17,130 bases of DNA from an uncultured Bacilli bacterium (GTDB lineage: Bacteria; Bacillota_I; Bacilli_A; RF39; UBA660): assembly GCA_947629285.1 (NCBI GenBank), contig CANRDA010000014.1, forward strand, positions 1-17,130. The letters run 5' to 3'. The stretch's first letter is position 1, and each line of letters begins with the position of its first letter. The notes beneath the pieces are model-generated. The model was given only the letters and a program-made list of their open reading frames with translations. It was not told the DNA's origin and made no database searches. A program made the translations under genes and the position numbers. Shown here in pieces: positions 5,667 through 13,176 of the stretch.

Positions 5667-7646
5667 TTATTTTCTAGTTATTTTTTTAACATAATCTAAA
5701 ATAATCTCAGCAGTTTTTTCTTTACCTATACTTGAATCTATACATAAATCATAATTAGATGGATTCATCCATTTTTCTCCTGAAATCATTTCATAATAAC
5801 TTGCTCTATTTTTATCTGATCTTTCTATATTCTTTTTAGCTTTATTTTTCGTATCATTATACATTTCCATTACTTTTTCTATTCTGTAATCAAGAGGGGC
5901 GTAAATAAATATTTTAACTACATTATCATTATTTCTAAGTACATAATCTGCTGCCCTACCAACAATTACACACGCCCCTTTACTAGCTATCATTCTAATT
6001 ATTTTATCTTGAGCTTCTATTGCATATTTTACAGGCGATGTAGTTAAATATAAATCGTGCATTATATCTTTATTACTGTTAATATTAGATATAAACTCTT
6101 TATCTAAACCACTTTCTTTTGCTGCTAAAGCAGTCATTTCTTTATAGTAGTATGGAATATTTAACCTTTTAGCAATCATTTCTCCAATAGCTTTTCCTTG
6201 ACTACCATGAGTTCTTGATATTGTTATAATAACACCCGGCTTAGAATTTTTAAGATAAATATTTTCTTTACTACTTGTTTTTTCTTTTAAAGTGAGTTTA
6301 AAGAATCTTAATACTAATATAGTAGTTACAATAATTCCAAGTAAATCTGCTATAGGAGCAGCGAGTAGTGTTCCCTTAATTCCCATATAGTTAGGTAGTA
6401 TTATAACAAGTGGGACAAAAAACACTATATCTCTTGCAAGTGAGACTAAAGCAGCCTTAAGCGGTTCTCCAACTGCTTGAAAAAATATTGAACACATTTT
6501 AATTAAACAAGTGAGTGTTACCAACATTAAAAATATTCTAAATGTAAGTTCTGCAAACTCCATATATAATTCATCACTTGTACCAAATACACTTATAATA
6601 ACTCTAGGACACAACTCAAAAATTAATGTTGATATTAAACCTACTATGAAAGTTGCAATTACTACTTTTTTAAATGTCTCCTTTACACGTGAAATATTTT
6701 TAGCCCCATAATTATATCCAAGTATTGGTTGTGCGCCTAAAATAATTCCAACTATAATATTTATAACTATTGAAAATACTTTCATTGTTATTCCTATTAC
6801 TGCTATTGGAATATCTGCTCCATATTTACTTAAGGCTCCGTATTTAGCAAGCATTATATTGCATACTAAAGATATAATAACTATACTAAGTTGTGTTATA
6901 AAGGTAGATATACCTAATTTAATTACATTTTTAAATACACTAAAATTCATTTTAAAACTATCTATACTTAATTTAAATGTCTTTGTCTTTGTATAATAAA
7001 TAATAGATACAATGAGTGTTATGAACTGCCCTATAATTGTTGCAAATGCAGCGCCTTTAATTCCTAAATTTAATCCAAATATAAATATTGGGTCTAAAAT
7101 AATATTAACTATCGCACCACTTGCAGTTGCTGCCATCGAATAGCCTGGTGAGCCATCCGCACGTATTACAGCATTCATACTATTTCCAAGCATATAAATT
7201 GGAATTGCTGATAGTATTATTACATAATAATCTCTTGCTAAATCTATACTTTTATCACTCGCACCAAATAAATATAACAATTGGTCTTTAAAAATGAAAC
7301 CTAATATAAGAAATATAATACTTATAATAAATGTTACTAATATACTATTTCCTATTGATTTATGAGCATTTTTAGTATCATTCATACCTTGACATAGTGA
7401 TAAATACGCTGCTGCTCCATCACCAAAACACCAAGCAAATGCTACTGCTATAATAGTTATTGGATATACTATTCCAGTTGCTGCATTACCTAGATATCCA
7501 AGACTACTATTACCAATAAAAATTTGGTCTACTATATTATATAAAGAACTAATAAGTAGCGATAAAATACATGGTATAGAAAATTTTAAAAGTAATTTAG
7601 ATATTTTTTCTTCTCCTAAAAATTTGTTGTTTTCTTGATTTTCCAT
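5667..7646 (-). CDS. MATE efflux transporter fused to a cytidylate-kinase-like domain
   Basis: This 659-residue protein joins two domains. Residues about 15-450 form a MATE-family multidrug/Na+ or H+ antiporter with about twelve hydrophobic segments in two halves. Landmarks include the conserved FIGNSSLGYLG region near the N-terminus and GAQPILGYNYGA (304-315). Residues 471-657 match the cytidylate-kinase-like family (Pfam Cytidylate_kin2). The matching parts are ITISRTHGSQGKAIGEMIA (474-492, a modified P-loop), VIVGRAADYVL (560-570), and the tail with DKNR (611-614) and NYDLCIDSS (631-639). The kinase part would sit in the cytoplasm. One continuous frame encodes both, with no sign of an assembly frameshift. 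The ATG is preceded by AAAGGAGGAG. The transported substrate and any kinase substrate are unknown; the kinase part could sense or modify a nucleotide (inference). Confidence 0.92.
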   Translation of the reverse strand: MENQENNKFLGEEKISKLLLKFSIPCILSLLISSLYNIVDQIFIGNSSLGYLGNAATGIVYPITIIAVAFAWCFGDGAAAYLSLCQGMNDTKNAHKSIGNSILVTFIISIIFLILGFIFKDQLLYLFGASDKSIDLARDYYVIILSAIPIYMLGNSMNAVIRADGSPGYSMAATASGAIVNIILDPIFIFGLNLGIKGAAFATIIGQFITLIVSIIYYTKTKTFKLSIDSFKMNFSVFKNVIKLGISTFITQLSIVIISLVCNIMLAKYGALSKYGADIPIAVIGITMKVFSIVINIIVGIILGAQPILGYNYGAKNISRVKETFKKVVIATFIVGLISTLIFELCPRVIISVFGTSDELYMEFAELTFRIFLMLVTLTCLIKMCSIFFQAVGEPLKAALVSLARDIVFFVPLVIILPNYMGIKGTLLAAPIADLLGIIVTTILVLRFFKLTLKEKTSSKENIYLKNSKPGVIITISRTHGSQGKAIGEMIAKRLNIPYYYKEMTALAAKESGLDKEFISNINSNKDIMHDLYLTTSPVKYAIEAQDKIIRMIASKGACVIVGRAADYVLRNNDNVVKIFIYAPLDYRIEKVMEMYNDTKNKAKKNIERSDKNRASYYEMISGEKWMNPSNYDLCIDSSIGKEKTAEIILDYVKKITRK

Positions 7647-7684
7647 TATTCTCCTCCTTTTTAATCGAAACCCAATTTTAGAGC

Positions 7685-7723
7685 AAAAAAATATACGTAA
7701 AAACTGTCTTGTTTTTACGCATA
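7685..7723 (-). terminator. Strong hairpin plus U tract in the leader of the MATE-kinase gene
   Basis: On the minus strand a 13-bp stem (arms 7711-7723 and 7692-7704, one G-U pair, loop 7705-7710) is followed by seven Ts at 7685-7691. It ends about 40 bases before the MATE start codon and about 60 bases after the stop of the flavoredoxin gene. It could be the flavoredoxin terminator. However, a TATAAT box at 7744-7749 lies upstream of it, so it may equally be an attenuator in the MATE leader. Confidence 0.75.
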
Positions 7724-7743
7724 TCGCTGGATCAGACTTATTA

Positions 7744-7749
7744 ATTATA
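7744..7749 (-). promoter_or_regulatory. Candidate -10 box upstream of the MATE leader hairpin
   Basis: A perfect TATAAT on the minus strand (7744-7749) would start a transcript about 10-15 bases before the 13-bp hairpin at 7692-7723. No good -35 is visible at 17 bases, so promoter strength is uncertain. A weaker alternative (TTTTTA, 17 bases, TAAAAT) begins inside the 3' arm of the hairpin. Confidence 0.4.
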
Positions 7750-7781
7750 CAACATTTTTTGATTTTTTTCTAGGAAAAATT

Positions 7782-8348
7782 TTATTTTTTTAACTCTAAT
7801 CCATCTTTGAAGGCATTTCCTACTCTTTTAGTTACTTCATAATATCCATGAGTATATGGGTCAAATGCAATCGCACCAAGTTTTTCTATATCAATATTAT
7901 CCCCACTTATAACACTTTCTTCAGCAGAAACATTTATAACCTTCCCGATAACACCATATCCATATTCGTCGTTTTGACTTGTTACATACTCGCATTCTAT
8001 ACAAACTGGAAATTCATTTATTATAGGAGCATCTACTATACTAGATTTAGTAAAACTTAAACCACTATTTTCAAATTTATTAGGAGTATTATTACCTGAT
8101 ACCATTCCAAAGTAATCTGCTTCTTTTACATGTTTAGCATCTGCAATACTAATAGTAAACGCACCTTTTTCTTTTATATTTTTTACTGTCTTATGTGATT
8201 CTGATAGATTTAATAATACTAGATTTCTTTCTAGCATAGTACCCCATGCGGCATTCATAACATCCACACTACCATCTTCATTAAATGTTGAAATCATAAG
8301 TACAGGCATTGGAAATATTGCCTCTGTAGTCTTAATATTTCTTTTCAA
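7782..8348 (-). CDS. Flavin reductase-like / flavoredoxin family protein
   Basis: This 188-residue protein belongs to the FMN-binding split-barrel family. Members bind FMN and pass electrons in flavin reduction or small redox systems. The N-terminal PMPVLMISTFNEDGSVDVMN segment and the following MNAAWGTML...LVLLNLSESHKT are typical of flavoredoxins. So are the FTISIADAKHVKEADYFG stretch and the C-terminal FDPYTHGYY. The start is a TTG with AGGTGA eight bases before it; no in-frame ATG is near. A TATAAT at 8368-8373 is a likely -10, with a poor -35. It stands alone between the feoB terminator and the hairpin before the MATE gene. The electron partner is unknown. Confidence 0.88.
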   Translation of the reverse strand: MKRNIKTTEAIFPMPVLMISTFNEDGSVDVMNAAWGTMLERNLVLLNLSESHKTVKNIKEKGAFTISIADAKHVKEADYFGMVSGNNTPNKFENSGLSFTKSSIVDAPIINEFPVCIECEYVTSQNDEYGYGVIGKVINVSAEESVISGDNIDIEKLGAIAFDPYTHGYYEVTKRVGNAFKDGLELKK

Positions 8349-8384
8349 TTTTATTCACCTCATACTTATTATACCACCTTTAAT

Positions 8385-8414
8385 AGAAAAAAGACTACCA
8401 TTTAGATAATCTTT
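8385..8414 (-). terminator. Terminator of feoAB
   Basis: A 10-bp stem with two G-U pairs (arms 8405-8414 and 8390-8399, loop 8400-8404) overlaps the feoB stop codon. Its 3' arm ends within a run of six Ts on the minus strand. Confidence 0.8.
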
Positions 8415-10383
8415 AAAGTAACAACATTCCAATAAAATTAACTATCATGCATAAAGTAATACCTATTAAAAGTGGAATGATAAATGATAATATAGTCCAT
8501 TTTATACTTTTAGTTTCCTTATATATCGTAATCATTGTAGTTGAACAAGGATAGTGGAATAATATAAATATAATCATACATATTGCAGTTATAATAGTCC
8601 AACCATTTTGTATAAACAAATCCTGTATAAGAGATAAATCATTTATATCGAGCATCACATTAGATGATAAATATGTCATTATTATTATAGGTAGTACTAT
8701 TTCATTTGCTGGGAATCCAAGTATAAATGCAGTAAGTATCATCCCGTCAAGTCCAAGTATTAATCCAAAATTATTTAAGAAATTAGATATTATACTTATT
8801 ATACTAGAGCCATTAATATTTATATTAGTAAGTAACCATATAATAAGTCCTGTTGGAGCTGCTATTACTACTGCTCTAAGTAATATCTTAAGAGTTCTAT
8901 CAACTAGTGATCTTACAAGTACTTTTGCTATTTGTGGCTTTCTATATGGAGGTAGTTCTAATATAAAGAATGTATTTTCTCCCTTTAGTAAAGTTTTAGA
9001 TAATATTTTTGATATTAAAAATGTAATAAGTATAGATATTATTATTAAAAGTGTTAGTAAAAAAACATTTATAGTAGTATTTAAAATAGTATTTCCTGTT
9101 ACTGCAAAAAACATTGTAAACATCATAATAAGTGTTGGAAATCTACCATTACAAGGTATAAATGAATTAGTAAGTATTGCAAGTAACCTTTCTCTTTTAG
9201 AATCTATAATTCTTGCACCCGTTACTCCTACTGCGTTACACCCTATTCCCATACACATAGTAAGTGCTTGTTTACCGCAACTACCATTCTTTTCAAAATA
9301 CCCATCTAAGTTAAATGCAATTCTAGGTAGTATTCCAAAGTCTTCAAGTAAAGTAAATAGTGGGAAAAATATAGCCATAGGGGGAAGCATTACAGCAACT
9401 ACCCAAGTTAGAACCTTATAAACCCCATCTAAAAGTGGCAAATATATAATACTAGGTATATTTATATTTATACAAAATTCTTTTAGATAATCTCCAACAC
9501 TTACAAATAATTTAAAAAGTAAATCAGATGGATAATTCGCACCTACTATCGATATCCAAAATAAAGCCATAAGCATTATAATCATAATAGGTATTCCAGT
9601 TAATTTATTTGTAAGTATTCTATCTAATTTTAATTTTTTATTGTTTCTTTTTTTACTTACTACAAGTTTGTTTATATTTTCACATTCTAATAGTATTCTG
9701 TTCATAACAGAGTCATTAAAATTAATGTTAGATTCGTTTAAGTATGAATTTATTTGATTAATTTTTTCTTTTATTACAGGATTATCTGTATCTTTACAGG
9801 TTATTAGTTTTATTGCTTCAAATTTGCTTTTTGTATGTTCATAAATAATATTTATGCACTCTTCTACCTTATCTTCGTATGTAAATTTAAAAGAAGTGTG
9901 TGGATAACTTAGTATAGCGTCTAATAAATCATTAATTCCTTCCCTTTTTCTTGCACTTATACCTACTACTTTAGTTCCTAAGTATGTGGATAACTTATTA
10001 ATGTCTATATCTACATTGTTCTTTTTAGCTTCATCTAGTAAATTTATACACACAATTACACTATCAGTTACTTCTAGTGTCTGCAAAACTAAATTTAGGT
10101 TTCGCTCTAAACATAAAGGGTCACATACTACAAGCGCGATATCATAGTCTTTACTTATTACAAAGTCACTAGTAACACGCTCTTCTTCTGAGTGTGGGAT
10201 CAAAGAATAAGTACCCGGCAAATCGTAAAATTCTATAACTTCTCCTTTATATTTTTTAGTACCAACCGCACTTCCAACAGTTTTACCAGTCCAGTTACCG
10301 GTGTGTTGGTGCATACCAGTAAGTTCATTGAAAAGTGTACTTTTACCTACATTAGGATTTCCTATTAATGCAATTTTAATCAT
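8413..10383 (-). CDS. feoB: Ferrous iron transport protein B (FeoB)
   Basis: This 656-residue inner-membrane protein takes up Fe(II), gated by an N-terminal GTPase. GTPase motifs are G1 GNPNVGKS (8-15), G3 DLPG (54-57) and G4 NLLD (114-117), with SAR of G5 near residue 143. A helical GDI-like spacer runs to about 255. The membrane domain contains GCNAVGVTGARI, IPCNGRFPTL, GFPANEIVLPI and YPCSTTMI, whose cysteines and polar residues are those proposed to line the iron path. The sequence type resembles the shorter clostridial FeoB forms rather than the longer E. coli one. It overlaps feoA by 8 bases, and its stop lies in the terminator stem. Fur or DtxR control would be expected from knowledge of the family, but I could not identify a clear operator. 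Confidence 0.96.
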   Translation of the reverse strand: MIKIALIGNPNVGKSTLFNELTGMHQHTGNWTGKTVGSAVGTKKYKGEVIEFYDLPGTYSLIPHSEEERVTSDFVISKDYDIALVVCDPLCLERNLNLVLQTLEVTDSVIVCINLLDEAKKNNVDIDINKLSTYLGTKVVGISARKREGINDLLDAILSYPHTSFKFTYEDKVEECINIIYEHTKSKFEAIKLITCKDTDNPVIKEKINQINSYLNESNINFNDSVMNRILLECENINKLVVSKKRNNKKLKLDRILTNKLTGIPIMIIMLMALFWISIVGANYPSDLLFKLFVSVGDYLKEFCININIPSIIYLPLLDGVYKVLTWVVAVMLPPMAIFFPLFTLLEDFGILPRIAFNLDGYFEKNGSCGKQALTMCMGIGCNAVGVTGARIIDSKRERLLAILTNSFIPCNGRFPTLIMMFTMFFAVTGNTILNTTINVFLLTLLIIISILITFLISKILSKTLLKGENTFFILELPPYRKPQIAKVLVRSLVDRTLKILLRAVVIAAPTGLIIWLLTNININGSSIISIISNFLNNFGLILGLDGMILTAFILGFPANEIVLPIIIMTYLSSNVMLDINDLSLIQDLFIQNGWTIITAICMIIFILFHYPCSTTMITIYKETKSIKWTILSFIIPLLIGITLCMIVNFIGMLLL

Positions 10384-10606
10384 TTAACTCTTTCACCTCT
10401 ATCTTAGAGGCATCTATATTTCTTATTGCAATAATTGAATCTCTAATTAAATATGCTTTAATTCTTTTAGATGGACTATTTAAAAGTAGTTTTACTTTAG
10501 TACCACAAGAAAGTCCAATGTCATATAATCTTCTTTTTATTTTTTCATCTGCATTAATTTTATCTACTACATAATATTCATTTTTGTTTATACTGTTTAA
10601 ATACAT
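10376..10606 (-). CDS. feoA: Ferrous iron transport protein A (FeoA)
   Basis: This 76-residue cytoplasmic protein has the SH3-like fold pattern of FeoA, which supports FeoB. Recognisable parts are IKRRLYDIGLSCGTKVKLL in the middle and the closing YLIRDSIIAIRNIDASKI. The ATG follows AGAGGTG by five bases. It overlaps feoB by 8 bases, so both come from one transcript. A TATAAT at 10624-10629 lies upstream as a possible -10, just after the U tract of the preceding terminator, but without a convincing -35. Confidence 0.93.
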   Translation of the reverse strand: MYLNSINKNEYYVVDKINADEKIKRRLYDIGLSCGTKVKLLLNSPSKRIKAYLIRDSIIAIRNIDASKIEVKELND

Positions 10607-10637
10607 GAATACACCTCTAAAGTATTATATGACAAAT

Positions 10638-10662
10638 AAAAAAACAGGTTATATAAGACCTG
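10638..10662 (-). terminator. Terminator between the HTH gene and feoA
   Basis: CAGGT (10658-10662 read on minus) pairs with ACCTG (10645-10649) around an 8-base loop, followed by seven Ts. The stop codon of the HTH gene lies inside the hairpin. Confidence 0.7.
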
Positions 10663-10975
10663 CATCTTTTAAAACATGCCATATACAAGAGTAACTTCTC
10701 TTAGCATAAAACTTGCAAAACTTTCTTATAGTTGTATTACTTCTTTTATATAAACTTATTATGTATTCCTTTTCTTCTTCTGATATGGTATTTGTGGGTT
10801 TTCTATTTTTATTACCGTGTGTTATAGATAAAGTACCGTTTTCTAACTCTTTCTTTAACTTTAGTAAATATTTCTCATGGTATCCAGTAATATGTGCAAT
10901 TTCTTTATATGTTAAGTAACTTTCACCAGTCATAACTTTTTTCATTAAATCTACTGCATCTTGTTTCTTTTTCAT
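10649..10975 (-). CDS. Small helix-turn-helix protein resembling a transposase N-terminus
   Basis: This 108-residue basic protein reads DAVDLMKKVMTGESYLTYKEIA and then TGYHEKYLLKLKKEL, a helix-turn-helix. HGNKNRKPTN and a second helical part ending WHVLKDAGLI follow. The order HTH, HGNxxRKP, then a second HTH resembles the DNA-binding start of ISNCY/IS481-type transposases. No catalytic DDE domain follows, because the stop lies inside a terminator. The ATG at 10975 is chosen over a longer frame to 11128, because GGGTGA lies 5-6 bases before it and a promoter is placed correctly for it. It could be a domesticated regulator or a transposase relic under its own promoter. Function unknown. Confidence 0.7.
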   Translation of the reverse strand: MKKKQDAVDLMKKVMTGESYLTYKEIAHITGYHEKYLLKLKKELENGTLSITHGNKNRKPTNTISEEEKEYIISLYKRSNTTIRKFCKFYAKRSYSCIWHVLKDAGLI

Positions 10976-10991
10976 ACCATCACCCACAATA

Positions 10992-11020
10992 AATATATCA
11001 CAAAAGTAACTATTTTGCAA
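10992..11020 (-). promoter_or_regulatory. Promoter of the small HTH gene
   Basis: TTGCAA (11015-11020), a 17-base spacer and TATATT (10992-10997) preceded by TGA (an extended -10) on the minus strand. It lies about 17 bases before the ATG of the HTH gene and supports the shorter start. Confidence 0.65.
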
Positions 11021-11040
11021 GATACGGTAATTTAAATAAA

Positions 11041-11060
11041 AGTCATAAAATTTTATGACT
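11041..11060. terminator. Perfect 20-bp palindrome, probable two-way terminator
   Basis: AGTCATAAAATTTTATGACT reads the same on both strands and overlaps the stop codon of the small membrane protein gene. On the minus strand it is followed by TTTATTT, so it can end that transcript. Confidence 0.6.
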
Positions 11061-11367
11061 ATTTTTTCCTTATAAATGTTCTTGTTACATAGAATAAAAA
11101 TATTACCATAAGTCCTACATATATCCAAACAAATACAGTATATAATATTCCATTCATATAATTATCAAGTAAATCTGGTATTGATGATGGGAATATACTT
11201 ACTACCCATTCATGAAAACCTTTAATTCCAATGTTTGCTGATATATAATATAAAAGCCTTAAAAATATATCTATAATAGCAACTGCATAAACAGTTTTAG
11301 AAAATGTTCTAAACCAACAGAATGCAAATATTATTAAAGCCAATATAATTACGGCATCTAAATACAT
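11059..11367 (-). CDS. Small membrane protein of unknown function
   Basis: I do not recognise this 102-residue protein. It has three hydrophobic segments (about residues 4-17, 24-42 and 72-96) and a basic end (RTFIRKK), so it is an inner-membrane protein with a short cytoplasmic tail. Between helices two and three lies the motif IKGFHEWVVSIFPSSIPDLLDNYMNG. The ATG at 11367 has AGAGGTGG four bases upstream; a longer frame to 11421 would run through the promoter. It has its own TTGAAA/TATACT promoter and a palindromic terminator, so it is probably expressed alone. No function is proposed. Confidence 0.8.
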   Translation of the reverse strand: MYLDAVIILALIIFAFCWFRTFSKTVYAVAIIDIFLRLLYYISANIGIKGFHEWVVSIFPSSIPDLLDNYMNGILYTVFVWIYVGLMVIFLFYVTRTFIRKK

Positions 11368-11382
11368 AAAACCACCTCTATC

Positions 11383-11421
11383 ATACTTAATAAGTATATC
11401 ACGATAATGTAATTTTTTCAA
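11383..11421 (-). promoter_or_regulatory. Promoter of the small membrane protein gene with overlapping palindrome
   Basis: TTGAAA (11416-11421), 17 bases and TATACT (11393-11398) on the minus strand. A palindrome ATACTTATTAAGTAT (11383-11397) overlaps the -10 and the likely transcription start and could be a repressor site. The -35 sits in the loop of an 8-bp hairpin that overlaps the stop codon of the Fic gene before it. Confidence 0.6.
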
Positions 11422-12342
11422 TTACATATGAATATTTTTGTCTGCCCTTTTTAATAGAGGTTCATATTTATCCAATCTATTATTTAAAAAATACAACTGT
11501 TCTTCAATAGCTATAATATTGTATTTTATCCAATTATTGATAGCATCATTATTATCCACGTTTTCTTTAAATATTATGTCGTTTTGTTTTTTAAAATAAG
11601 ATATTCTGCTTAAATCAAAACTCTTTGATAAATTTATATAGGGATATTGATTAGAAGTATTATTCTCTTGATTTATTTTATTTGTTAAATATTGATTCAA
11701 TAACAATCTTGCAACTCTTCCATTACCATTAGCAAACGGATGAATTTTAATAAATATTACATGTATTAAAGCAGCCTTTACTATAGGGTCTTTTAATTCC
11801 TCATTATCACTATCGTTATTATAAAACTCAATAAAATCATTAATATAGTCAGGTATCTCATCTGGTTTAGGAGGAACATGAAAAGCATTTTCAATTCCCT
11901 CGTTAACATTTCCTATCCACACTATTTCATTTCTAAAGTTACCTTCTAAGTCACTTTTCGTATTCTTTAAGTATTCAGAATATGTCATATCTTTATTTTT
12001 TTCTTTTTTTATTTTTTCAAACTCGTCTTCAGTTAATATTCTATCTTTGACCCTAACTGCTTTATTTAAATTTTTTAAAAATTTTGGATTAATTTCGTTA
12101 TTACGAAAAAATCCATTATTATATAATTCAATAATACTAGAAGAATATAACTCATTTTCTATATTATCTGATGCGACTATTTCTTTTATTAAATAATCTT
12201 CAAGAAAAATATTTTGTGTATCCTGTGAATAGCAAGATATTTTACTAATATATTTATTTAGCTCATTCCAAACTTCACTTAATCTTTCTTTAGTACTATC
12301 ATATATTTTTATATTTTCTAAAAATTTATTTATTGATAACAC
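11422..12342 (-). CDS. Fic family protein with altered Fic motif
   Basis: This 306-residue Fic/DOC family protein carries HPFANGNGRVAR (residues 202-213). The catalytic histidine and the GNGR anion-binding loop are present. However, the residue that is normally Asp or Glu, which binds Mg2+, is Asn206 here, so activity may be changed or weak. An inhibitory helix SDNIEN (58-63) fits the class II pattern (S/T)xxxE(G/N). No winged-helix domain is evident at the C-terminus, unlike in the Fic protein at 1814-2866, and the two proteins are only distantly similar outside the motif. Translation starts at GTG, four bases after AGGTGA; the -10 is probably the TATAAT upstream of that site. No antitoxin gene lies beside it. 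Targets unknown. Confidence 0.9.
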   Translation of the reverse strand: MLSINKFLENIKIYDSTKERLSEVWNELNKYISKISCYSQDTQNIFLEDYLIKEIVASDNIENELYSSSIIELYNNGFFRNNEINPKFLKNLNKAVRVKDRILTEDEFEKIKKEKNKDMTYSEYLKNTKSDLEGNFRNEIVWIGNVNEGIENAFHVPPKPDEIPDYINDFIEFYNNDSDNEELKDPIVKAALIHVIFIKIHPFANGNGRVARLLLNQYLTNKINQENNTSNQYPYINLSKSFDLSRISYFKKQNDIIFKENVDNNDAINNWIKYNIIAIEEQLYFLNNRLDKYEPLLKRADKNIHM

Positions 12343-12370
12343 ACTATCACCTTTTTTAACTATATTATAG

Positions 12371-12395
12371 AAAAAATAATCAAAACGATTATTTT
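12371..12395 (-). terminator. Terminator of the infC-rpmI-rplT operon
   Basis: AAAATAATC (12387-12395 on minus) pairs with GATTATTTT (12373-12381) around a 5-base loop, followed by more Ts. It overlaps the rplT stop codon. Confidence 0.75.
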
Positions 12396-12955
12396 AATGC
12401 TTCTAATAATTCTGCTTTTTTCATTGTTGTGTAGCCTTCAATATTTTTTTCTTTAGCAAGTTTTTTAAGTTCAGTAACTGTTAATTTAGATAAATCTTCT
12501 TTAGTTTCTTTTACTGCACTTTTTTTATCTTCTTTCTTAGTTTCAACTTTAGTCTCTACCTTTTTAGTTTCAGCCTTAACTTCTTGCTTAACTGTTTTAC
12601 CTTCAAGTCCTGCTTTTGCAACATTAACTAAATTTGTAAATGCCTTAGGGTCATCTATTGCAACCTCACTTAGCATTTTTCTGTTTATTTCTACACCAGC
12701 TTTATTTAAACCTGAAATAAATTTAGAATAGCTAATGTCATTCATACGACATGCTGCATTAATTCTTGTAATCCATAATTTACGCATATCTCTTTTGTTT
12801 TGCTTTCTATCTCTATATGCATATTTAAGTGAGTGCATAACTTGTTCTTTGGCTGTTTTATAAAGTTTATGCTTACTTCCAAAATATCCTTTAGATAATT
12901 TTAAAACTTTTTTTCTTCTATTTTTGTGGATATTTCCACCTTTAACTCTTGCCAT
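12389..12955 (-). CDS. rplT: 50S ribosomal protein L20 with extra C-terminal SAP/Rho_N-like domain
   Basis: Residues 1 to about 118 are a normal L20, an early-assembling protein of the 50S subunit that binds 23S rRNA. The start MARVKGG, YRDRKQNKRDMRKLWI and the AACRMNDISYSKFI stretch are diagnostic. The family usually ends near residue 118. Here about 70 residues follow: a charged Lys/Glu/Val linker (about 121-154), then LTVTELKKLAKEKNIEGY and KKAELLEALK (158-188). The last part reads like a SAP or Rho N-terminal nucleic-acid-binding helix pair. The frame is continuous to a stop inside the terminator, so the extension belongs to the gene. It follows rpmI by 20 bases with AAGGAGG before the ATG. 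L20 normally represses this operon through the leader; the extension may add RNA binding (inference). Confidence 0.95.
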   Translation of the reverse strand: MARVKGGNIHKNRRKKVLKLSKGYFGSKHKLYKTAKEQVMHSLKYAYRDRKQNKRDMRKLWITRINAACRMNDISYSKFISGLNKAGVEINRKMLSEVAIDDPKAFTNLVNVAKAGLEGKTVKQEVKAETKKVETKVETKKEDKKSAVKETKEDLSKLTVTELKKLAKEKNIEGYTTMKKAELLEALK

Positions 12956-12975
12956 AATGTATCCTCCTTCTTAGT

Positions 12976-13167
12976 TTAAAATTGTACTTTTTTGAATCTA
13001 TTTGCATCTGCTTTACTTAAAGTTGATGCACTTCTTCCACTTCTATTTGAAGCAGCATTCTTTTTTCCAGTATTATGTCTTGTACCTGGATGTCCTATTT
13101 TAATAGAACCACTATTTCTTACGTTTAGTACCTTTTTTGTACCTTTATGTGTTTTTAATTTTGGCAT
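12976..13167 (-). CDS. rpmI: 50S ribosomal protein L35
   Basis: This 63-residue basic protein has the L35 layout: MPKLKTHKG at the start, GHPGTRHNTGKK in the middle and DANRFKKVQF at the end. The length is normal. It lies between infC (9 bases) and rplT (20 bases) with AGGAGG before its ATG, the standard bacterial operon order. It is a structural component of the 50S subunit. Confidence 0.96.
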   Translation of the reverse strand: MPKLKTHKGTKKVLNVRNSGSIKIGHPGTRHNTGKKNAASNRSGRSASTLSKADANRFKKVQF

Positions 13168-13176
13168 AAATTCCTC

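Noticed and set aside
10976..11128. Longer N-terminus of the small HTH protein
   Set aside because: The added residues are hydrophobic and unlike the family, and the region contains the gene's promoter and the neighbouring terminator palindrome.
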